Shown: in pieces, positions 33,753 to 38,683 of the stretch
Layout: each line of letters starts with the position of its first letter
How positions within the stretch are numbered: the stretch's first letter is position 1
DNA from: Bacillota bacterium
GTDB taxonomy: Bacteria; Bacillota; Clostridia; Peptostreptococcales; Anaerovoracaceae
Direction of reading: 5' to 3'
Length of the DNA: 38,683 bases
NCBI GenBank assembly: GCA_023415235.1
Contig: JAEZLP010000038.1
Location: forward strand, 1-38,683
Notes under the pieces: generated by a model
Told to the model about the DNA's origin: nothing
The model's database searches: none
What the model saw: the letters and a program-made list of their open reading frames with translations, nothing else
Program-made: the position numbers and the translations under genes

Positions 33753-34505
33753 TTATTCCGCATCCTCTGTCAAAACTTCTTCGGCTTCCTCCGCAGCAGC
33801 TTCCTCTGCTTCCGCAAAGCTTTCGCCCTGGTTTGATTCGATGATGGCGTCAGCCATTCTTCCGGCAATCAGCTTGACTGCTCTGATCGCATCGTCGTTG
33901 GCAGGAATGATATAGTCCACGTCATCCGGATCACAGTTTGTATCGACGATACCAATGATCGGAATTCCTAAAATTCTAGCTTCCTTGATTGCAATTCTTT
34001 CCTTCTTGGGATCAACAACAAAGATTGCCGCAGGCATTCCCTTCATATCCTTGATTCCGCCAAGGAACTTTTCGAGCTTTTCCAGCTCGGCTTTCAGTTT
34101 GATTACTTCCTTCTTGGTCAGCGCTTCGAAGGTGCCGTCTGTTTCCATGTTTTTAATGTCGTTGAGTCTCTTGATTCTGCTGGAAATGGTCTTGTAGTTG
34201 GTCAGCATGCCGCCGAGCCATCTTTCGTTAACATAGTACATCCCGCATCTTTTCGCTTCGTCTGCGATGGCTGCCTGAGCCTGCTTCTTGGTTCCCACGA
34301 AGAGGATCGGTCTGCCTGTTGCGGCGACTTCTCTCATGAAAGCATATGCTTCATCGATTTTCTTTACGGTTTTCTGCAGGTCGATGATATAGATTCCGTT
34401 TCTTTCGGTGAAGATGTAAGGAGCCATCTTAGGGTTCCATCTTCTTGTCTGATGGCCGAAATGAACGCCTGCTTCCAGTAACTGTTTCATTGAAATAACT
34501 GCCAT
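33753..34505 (-). CDS. rpsB: 30S ribosomal protein S2
   Basis: S2 is a late-assembling 30S protein that holds the head-body junction and contacts S1 or the platform. The 250-residue product has MKQLLEAGVHFGHQTRRWNPKM split at about 7-28, GTKKQAQAAIADEA (about 76-89), the WLGGMLTNYKTI block (about 99-110) and FVVDPKKERIAIKEA (about 161-175). A Glu/Ala-rich acidic tail (about 225-250) ends the protein. It opens the rpsB-tsf-pyrH-frr transcript behind a promoter and a structured leader. Confidence 0.97.
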   Translation of the reverse strand: MAVISMKQLLEAGVHFGHQTRRWNPKMAPYIFTERNGIYIIDLQKTVKKIDEAYAFMREVAATGRPILFVGTKKQAQAAIADEAKRCGMYYVNERWLGGMLTNYKTISSRIKRLNDIKNMETDGTFEALTKKEVIKLKAELEKLEKFLGGIKDMKGMPAAIFVVDPKKERIAIKEARILGIPIIGIVDTNCDPDDVDYIIPANDDAIRAVKLIAGRMADAIIESNQGESFAEAEEAAAEEAEEVLTEDAE

Positions 34506-34641
34506 AATTTTTTACCTCCTGGTTTTTTCCCTCCACCGCGCCTTCCGTCAAAATGGCCATTTTTCAGGCACCCATTTTTCCGTAACACGGTGTGTGAATT
34601 CAATGGTTTAATTGTAATATCCCTCAATTTGAGACATATCC
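34506..34641 (-). promoter_or_regulatory. Structured 5' leader of rpsB
   Basis: The roughly 135-base leader can form an outer pairing CACCG (34588-34592) with CGGTG (34534-34538) on the minus strand. Inside this is a perfect palindrome AAAATGGCCATTTT (34550-34563). The ribosome site AGGAGG follows the structure. This layout fits autogenous control by S2, reported for rpsB leaders in other bacteria, but no exact known motif was matched. Confidence 0.45.
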
Positions 34642-34647
34642 TCGAAT

Positions 34648-34676
34648 ACTATACACTATAACGATTTGAAAATCAA
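34648..34676 (-). promoter_or_regulatory. Promoter of rpsB
   Basis: TTGATT (34671-34676), a 17-base spacer and TATAGT (34648-34653) lie on the minus strand. The -35 box overlaps the stop codon of the LytTR gene. Confidence 0.65.
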
Positions 34677-35053
34677 GGAAAAGTTGTAGCATTCTGTTCC
34701 AAATATCGGATGTACTGATTTCTGGTGTGGCGATAATTATTCTGCCCCACCCGAAGCGTCATGCCGTCGTTAAAGTAAAACACCCCGTCCTCCATCCTGA
34801 TGATCTGGTCCAGATTGATGATGCAGCTCTTATGGCAACGGTAAAAGCTGCGGTTCAGATACTTGACGATATCGCTCAGCTTTCCGTAAAACCGGTATGC
34901 CCGGCAACGGGTATAGATATTGATGATCCTCAGTTCCGATTCGATATACAAGATCTCTCCGACATTGACCCTGACTGTTTCTTTTCTCGTGTTTACCGGA
35001 ATATAACCCTCTTGATGACTGCCTGCAGCTTTACCTGCTTCACCGGCACTCAT
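34673..35053 (-). CDS. Stand-alone LytTR-domain DNA-binding regulator
   Basis: The 126-residue protein consists of a short Gly/Ala-rich N-terminus and one LytTR domain (about 22-118). Family landmarks are VRVNVGEILYIESELRIINIYT split over two strands, FYGKLSDIVKYLN, FYRCHKSCIINLDQI and the DGVFYFNDGMTLRV region. There is no receiver domain, membrane segment or sensor kinase gene nearby, so it is an orphan regulator. The ATG at 35053 follows AAAGGGGGGG by 7 bases; a TTG twelve codons upstream has no such site. Divergent to it lies a plus-strand small ORF, a plausible target or partner. Its own promoter is not clear. Confidence 0.88.
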   Translation of the reverse strand: MSAGEAGKAAGSHQEGYIPVNTRKETVRVNVGEILYIESELRIINIYTRCRAYRFYGKLSDIVKYLNRSFYRCHKSCIINLDQIIRMEDGVFYFNDGMTLRVGQNNYRHTRNQYIRYLEQNATTFP

Positions 35054-35143
35054 AATGGCACCCCCCCTTTGCCTCCACTGGAAAACCAATCATCCAGAAT
35101 AGGATTGTTCAATTAACTCCTATTATTAAAGGGGGGTAAATTT

Positions 35144-35206
35144 ATGAAAAATGTTGCAGGTTTCTACAAAAAATTAATTTACTTTTTTCGACAACTTTCT
35201 CAATAG
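35144..35206 (+). CDS. Candidate small cationic peptide
   Basis: This 20-codon ORF (MKNVAGFYKKLIYFFRQLSQ) is the only supported coding candidate on the plus strand. A very strong AAAGGGGGG site lies 7 bases before the ATG. The peptide is basic (Lys2, Lys9, Lys10, Arg16) and aromatic (Phe7, Tyr8, Tyr13, Phe14, Phe15) and would form an amphipathic helix, as membrane-active or signalling peptides do. It is divergent from the LytTR gene, and its stop codon overlaps the tcdA stop by 7 bases. A TATTAT box at 35121-35126 could be a -10, but no consensus -35 is present, as at activator-dependent promoters. The length makes chance possible. Confidence 0.4.
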   Translation: MKNVAGFYKKLIYFFRQLSQ

Positions 35207-35961
35207 TCAGCCTTCACTTTTGGTGCCCCTATTTTAAAACCGAAAATCGTCCTTTCTGTCGGAGCTGTATAAAGAAAATCCCGAACCACCTCCGCTGCGA
35301 TAAGGAGACCGGCTGTCGGAGGCACAAACGAGATACTTGACGGGGATCGGCTGCCGTCTTCCGGCATTTCTTCCCTGTGGGGCACCTCTGTTGAAAAAAG
35401 AACCTTAAGATTTTTGATTCCCATTTTCGCCGTTTCTTTTCTGATTACCTTCGCAAGAGGGCAGGTGTTGGTTCTCTTGATATCATCAATCCGAAACAGG
35501 GACGGATCGAATTTGTTGCCCGTTCCCATCGATGAGATAATTGGAATATTCTTTTCGTTGGCTTCCTTGATCAGCAGCAGCTTTGCCGGAACATCGTCAA
35601 TGGCGTCAACAATATAATCATATTCGCTCAGATGGAAGGATTCCAGATTTTCATTGGTCAGCCGCTCCGCATATGCTTTGACGCAAGCCTCCGGATTGAT
35701 ATCCTTGATCCTCTCTTCCATAACCTCCACCTTTTTTCTCCCGATGGTGCTATGGAGTGCAATAATCTGACGGTTGATATTGGTGACATCCACTATGTCA
35801 TAGTCCACAATGGCAATTGTATGGATTCCCGCGCGAACCAGAGCTTCCACGACATAACCGCCGACGCCGCCCACTCCGAAGATGATGACCTTCTTCTTTT
35901 TTAGCAGATTCATGGTGCTTGCCCCCAGAAGCATTTGCGTCCTTTCAAATATTGTTTTCAT
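35200..35961 (-). CDS. tcdA: tRNA threonylcarbamoyladenosine dehydratase (TcdA/CsdL-like)
   Basis: TcdA uses ATP to cyclise t6A at position 37 of ANN-decoding tRNAs to ct6A. The 253-residue product is an E1-like ThiF-fold protein: FERTQMLLG near 4, VIIFGVGGVGGYVVEALVRAG (ATP-binding glycines, about 25-45), DYDIVDVTNINRQ (about 53-65), DAIDDVPAKLLL (about 116-127) and NTCPLAKVIRKE. The start MKTIFERTQ has GAGGTGG 3 bases before it and is preferred over upstream starts. MoeB and ThiF are less likely because FERTQMLLG and the STEVP block are TcdA-type. No sulfurtransferase or sulfur-carrier gene lies nearby. Confidence 0.88.
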   Translation of the reverse strand: MKTIFERTQMLLGASTMNLLKKKKVIIFGVGGVGGYVVEALVRAGIHTIAIVDYDIVDVTNINRQIIALHSTIGRKKVEVMEERIKDINPEACVKAYAERLTNENLESFHLSEYDYIVDAIDDVPAKLLLIKEANEKNIPIISSMGTGNKFDPSLFRIDDIKRTNTCPLAKVIRKETAKMGIKNLKVLFSTEVPHREEMPEDGSRSPSSISFVPPTAGLLIAAEVVRDFLYTAPTERTIFGFKIGAPKVKADY

Positions 35962-35978
35962 GTTCCACCTCATCAAAT

Positions 35979-36007
35979 TCAATAAAAATGCACCTTTCCG
36001 GTGCATT
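35979..36007 (-). terminator. Terminator between the ABC importer and tcdA
   Basis: AATGCACC, a 5-base loop and GGTGCATT followed by TTTATTG on the minus strand form an 8-bp stem. It lies after the ATPase gene and directly before the tcdA ribosome site. A possible tcdA promoter (TTGAAT at 36032-36037, TAAAAT at 36009-36014) sits just upstream, so the hairpin could instead be at the 5' end of the tcdA mRNA. Confidence 0.6.
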
Positions 36008-36052
36008 CATTTTATATAATATCAGATCATTATTCAACAAAAAACCATTCTA

Positions 36053-36814
36053 TTACAGAACTTTGTTAAGAAAGGTCCGGATTCGCGGGTGGTCCGGATT
36101 GACGAAAATATCATCCGGCACACCGTCCACTACAATCTGTCCGTCGTCCATAAAGATGATTCTGTCGGATATTTCTCTGGCAAAATTCATTTCATGGGTA
36201 ACGATGATCATGGTCATCCTTTCCTCCGCCAGCGTCTTGATTACGTGGAGCACTTCACCGATGAGCTCGGGATCCAGCGCGGAGGTCGGTTCGTCAAACA
36301 GCATGATATCGGGCTCCATTGCCAGCGCTCTCGCTATGGCCACTCTCTGCTTCTGTCCGCCGGACAGCTGGTTTGGGTAGGCGTCCTTTTTTTCTACCAG
36401 ACCGACCTTTTCAAGCAGCTCGAGAGCCTTGGCCTCGGCCTGTTGCTTGGATATGCCCTTAACCATGATCGGCGCTTCCATAATATTCTCCAGCACTGAT
36501 TTATGGGGAAACAGATTAAAGTTCTGAAAAACCATTCCGATATTGCTGCAGATGGCAAGCACCTCCCGACTGCTTTTATAGATCGCTTTGCCGGAGCTGT
36601 CCGCTTTCGCAATATAATTGCCTTCAAAGCTGATACTGCCTTTGTCCGCGACTTCCAAATGGTTCAGACAGCGGAGCAGAGTGCTTTTCCCTGATCCTGA
36701 GGGCCCTATGACGGAAACAATTTCGCCCTTTTTCACCACCAGATTGATACCCTTGAGCACATGGAGCGAATGAAAGCTCTTATGCAAATTTTCTACTCGG
36801 ATGATCTCTTCCAT
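36053..36814 (-). CDS. Polar amino acid ABC transporter, ATP-binding protein
   Basis: The 253-residue GlnQ-type ATPase drives import of a polar amino acid. Motifs: Walker A GPSGSGKSTLLRC (about 36-48), Q-loop FQNFNLFPH (about 93-101), signature LSGGQKQRVAIARALA (about 148-163), Walker B IMLFDEPTSALDP (about 169-181) and H-loop IVTHEM (about 204-209). The ATG at 36814 follows GGAGG by a few bases and overlaps nothing; a start at 36841 would lie within the permease end. It is the third gene of the importer, 10 bases after the permease. Confidence 0.94.
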   Translation of the reverse strand: MEEIIRVENLHKSFHSLHVLKGINLVVKKGEIVSVIGPSGSGKSTLLRCLNHLEVADKGSISFEGNYIAKADSSGKAIYKSSREVLAICSNIGMVFQNFNLFPHKSVLENIMEAPIMVKGISKQQAEAKALELLEKVGLVEKKDAYPNQLSGGQKQRVAIARALAMEPDIMLFDEPTSALDPELIGEVLHVIKTLAEERMTMIIVTHEMNFAREISDRIIFMDDGQIVVDGVPDDIFVNPDHPRIRTFLNKVL

Positions 36815-36824
36815 TTCGCACCTC

Positions 36825-37469
36825 CTAATTGTAATACGCAAAGCGTTTTTCGATACGCTTAAAGATATTGATAATGATAAAGGTTAAAAGCAGATATAAG
36901 ACCGCTGCGATCAGATACCCCTCCACGCTGGCGGTTCTGGAAACCACTGATTTGGCGTTTCTCAGAATATCAGCCAGAGCGATGACAGATACCAGAGCCG
37001 TGTCCTTGATCAAGGTTACCGCTTCGTTTCCGGTAGGAGGCAATATCACCTTGATCGCCTGGGGAATGATGATCCTTTTCATCGTGAGCCTGTAATTCAT
37101 TCCAAGAGCTTTCGCCGCTTCATATTGACCTTTGTCGATGGATTGGATCCCGGCGCGGAAAATCTCAGTGAAATATGCCGCGTAATTGATGACAAACGTC
37201 AAATAGGCTGCCATTACATTGCTGAGCTCGATCCCTGCCAGAATGCGAAGCCCGTAGTAGGTAAAGAACAACTGAAGAAGAAGCGGGGTTCCGCGGAAAA
37301 CCCAGGTATACATTTCCAAAAACCACTTCAAGGGAGTAAATTTCGTCAGTTTTCCCATAGCGCAGAGCATTCCGAGAGGAATTGAAAAAATGATCGTAAC
37401 CACATAGATCTTGATTGAGATCACCGCTCCCTGCAAAATATACAAGCTAATATTAATCAATTCTTCCAA
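36825..37469 (-). CDS. Polar amino acid ABC transporter, permease (HisM/GlnP type)
   Basis: The 214-residue permease has about five membrane segments and the EAA loop EAAKALGMNYRLTMKRIIIPQA (about 137-158) that docks on the ATPase. Only one permease gene is present, so it should work as a homodimer. A GTG start at 37481 would sit inside the AGGAAAGGTGG ribosome site, so the TTG at 37469, 7 bases after it, is preferred. A hairpin at 37524-37543 separates it from the binding-protein gene. Confidence 0.92.
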   Translation of the reverse strand: MEELINISLYILQGAVISIKIYVVTIIFSIPLGMLCAMGKLTKFTPLKWFLEMYTWVFRGTPLLLQLFFTYYGLRILAGIELSNVMAAYLTFVINYAAYFTEIFRAGIQSIDKGQYEAAKALGMNYRLTMKRIIIPQAIKVILPPTGNEAVTLIKDTALVSVIALADILRNAKSVVSRTASVEGYLIAAVLYLLLTFIIINIFKRIEKRFAYYN

Positions 37470-37514
37470 AAGTAGAACCACCTTTCCTGCTGTTTCCAGA
37501 TTTATGACCGGAGA

Positions 37515-37543
37515 AAGAATAAAGCCTCTGCCGTAGCAGAAGC
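37515..37543 (-). terminator. Attenuating hairpin between binding protein and permease
   Basis: GCTTCTGC-TACG-GCAGAGGC followed by TTTATTCTTTC on the minus strand makes a stem with one wobble pair. It probably lets the binding protein be made in excess over the permease and ATPase, as in many ABC importer operons. Confidence 0.65.
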
Positions 37544-37574
37544 CCTATTCCTTTATTTAATCTAAGGAGCACGC

Positions 37575-38429
37575 TTATTCAAAGTCGTCAGCGGTCAGCT
37601 GATCGACGTCACGGATCACAATGTTTTCACCGAACCACTTGTTGGACAGTTCTTCAATGCTTCCGTCTGCATACAGTTCGTCAAGAGCTTTATCGATTGC
37701 TTCTCTGAGAGATACTGCGCCTTTCGCACAACCAATACCATAATACTCGTCCGCAAGGCTTTCGTCAAGTACTCTATATTTGCCTGGCTCCTGAGACATG
37801 GTGTATCCGATCAGAATCTTGTCGATGGCAACGGCGTCCAGTCTGCTGGAGCCCAAATCGAGAAGTGCCATCAGATAGTCGTCATATTCAGGAATGCTGG
37901 CAACTGATTCTGACAGTTCGGCGTCTGATTTTAAGGCATCAAGACCAGCGCTTTCCACCTGGGCGCCTACAATCTTTCCCGCCAGATCCGCTTTTGTCTG
38001 ATATTCGGAATCGTTAGCCACAACCAGCACCTGTTCATTGTTCAGATAGGGCTTGGTAAATTCCACTTGTTCGATTCTTGCCGCGGTAATCGTATATCCG
38101 TTCCAGATTACATCGATGTTTCCGCTGTTCAATTCCATTTCCTTCGCCGACCAGTCGATAGGCTGGATCACAGCTTCAACTTCCAGCTTCTCGGCAACCA
38201 GCTTTGAAAGCTCAACGTCGAAGCCTGTCAATTCTCCATCTTCACCCACAAAGCCCATGGGCGGGAATTGATCGTCAATACCGACTACCATCGTACCCCT
38301 GTCTTGAAGATCAGCAAGGGATGTATCCGCGTCGCCTGCGGAAGCCTCTTCCTCGGCGCTGCCGCAGCCTACGGCAAATATGCTCATGATCAGTACGAAT
38401 ACCAGTATAATACTTACTTTCTTAAACAT
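37575..38429 (-). CDS. Polar amino acid-binding lipoprotein of an ABC importer
   Basis: The 284-residue protein begins with a lipoprotein signal peptide (KKVSIILVFVLIMS hydrophobic core, then FAVGC, the Cys near residue 22). A bacterial periplasmic-binding (SBP type 3) domain follows: GTMVVGIDDQFPPMGF (about 43-58), GELTGFDVELSKLVAEKL (about 63-80), IDVIWNGYTIT (about 101-111) and FTKPYLNNEQVLVV (about 119-132). The ligand is probably a polar or charged amino acid but cannot be fixed by sequence reading. The start at 38429 follows GGAGGAG by 7 bases; a longer form from 38450 is rejected because it would put charged residues before the signal and includes the ribosome site. Confidence 0.93.
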   Translation of the reverse strand: MFKKVSIILVFVLIMSIFAVGCGSAEEEASAGDADTSLADLQDRGTMVVGIDDQFPPMGFVGEDGELTGFDVELSKLVAEKLEVEAVIQPIDWSAKEMELNSGNIDVIWNGYTITAARIEQVEFTKPYLNNEQVLVVANDSEYQTKADLAGKIVGAQVESAGLDALKSDAELSESVASIPEYDDYLMALLDLGSSRLDAVAIDKILIGYTMSQEPGKYRVLDESLADEYYGIGCAKGAVSLREAIDKALDELYADGSIEELSNKWFGENIVIRDVDQLTADDFE

Positions 38430-38468
38430 TTTTTTACTCCTCCAACTCATTGCTTAGCTTATGGTGCT

Positions 38469-38497
38469 ATTATACTTTACCGTGCTAAATTTGTAAA
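38469..38497 (-). promoter_or_regulatory. Promoter of the amino acid ABC importer
   Basis: TTTACA (38492-38497), a 17-base spacer and a perfect TATAAT (38469-38474) lie on the minus strand, about 40 bases upstream of the binding-protein start. Confidence 0.85.
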
Positions 38498-38500
38498 GTA
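38473..38500. promoter_or_regulatory. Inverted repeat over the ABC importer promoter
   Basis: TACTTTAC and GTAAAGTA are perfect 8-base arms separated by 12 bases. They cover the -35 box, the spacer and the edge of the -10 box, an operator-like position. The regulator is unknown. Confidence 0.5.
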
Positions 38501-38558
38501 GTAAAATGTAAAATTAATAAAAAAAGCGGACATGATGGAATCAAAAGCTTCCTGCTAA

Positions 38559-38683
38559 ATCGAGTAGGAGGGAAATTTGAATAGTGATATTCAATTTCCC
38601 GACCTCTCACAGCACCGTGCGTACGGTTCCGTACACGGCGCTTCAACTTTATTTAAATATGAACTGACTGATAGTGGTCTGAT
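38559..38683 (-). mobile_element. Group II intron, 3' end (domains V and VI), truncated by the window
   Basis: Read on the minus strand, 38611-38642 forms a domain V hairpin: AGCGCCGTG pairs with CACGGTGCT (one wobble), then comes a 2-base CG bulge and a short TACGG/CCGTA tip. Domain VI follows at 38559-38608 with GGGAAATT/AATTTCCC and GAATA/TATTC. Its base GAGAGG/CCTACTC has an unpaired A seven bases from the end, at the usual branch point. The intron ends at CTCGAT near 38559. The reverse transcriptase/maturase gene, if present, lies beyond the right edge. The last ~40 bases are probably domain IV or the ORF end. Insertion is about 60 bases upstream of the ABC importer promoter. Confidence 0.88.

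Noticed and set aside
1..38683. CRISPR arrays, tRNA or rRNA genes, phage genes or toxin-antitoxin systems
   Set aside because: None was seen. There are no regularly spaced repeats with unique spacers, no clover-leaf candidates and no rRNA-like stretches.

Overview
The window is a dense block of core genes from a low-to-mid GC Gram-positive bacterium of the class Clostridia. Evidence for this is PolC-type replicative polymerase, the rimP-nusA-rnpM-ylxQ-infB cluster, T-box control of an aromatic operon, TTG/GTG starts with strong GGAGG sites, and a non-mevalonate (IspG/Dxr) isoprenoid pathway. The family cannot be fixed from sequence alone. Nearly every gene is on the minus strand, so the biological order runs from right to left. 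The one plus-strand coding candidate is a 20-residue small ORF at 35144-35206.

Right to left: the last ~125 bases are the 3' end (domains V and VI) of a group II intron whose body lies outside the window. Next comes a polar amino-acid ABC importer (binding lipoprotein, permease, ATPase) with a clear promoter and a palindrome over it. Then follow TcdA (tRNA t6A cyclisation), a stand-alone LytTR regulator and the small plus-strand ORF. The large central block then starts: rpsB-tsf-pyrH-frr, a PASTA-like small protein, uppS-cdsA-dxr-rseP-ispG, an NfeD/SPFH membrane pair and polC. It continues with rimP-nusA-rnpM-ylxQ-infB-rbfA-nrnA-truB-ribF. The block links translation factors, RNA maturation, undecaprenyl phosphate, phospholipid and isoprenoid precursor supply, regulated membrane proteolysis and replication.

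A T-box riboswitch with an apparent phenylalanine (UUC) specifier then controls aroF-aroB-aroC-pheA-aroA, which makes the shikimate backbone and prephenate/phenylpyruvate. Left of it are rpsO-pnp (S15 and polynucleotide phosphorylase). Last comes an MBOAT/DHHW pair, probably an O-acetylation module for a surface polysaccharide.

The most unusual observations are these. PolC (1264 residues) appears to lack the whole proofreading exonuclease normally inserted in its PHP domain. A perfect 60-bp repeat includes the 3' coding end of truB and can fold on itself. A long palindrome with 23-bp direct repeats lies between infB and rbfA. There are palindromes over the rpsO and ABC-importer promoters. A small cationic peptide ORF lies divergent to the LytTR regulator.
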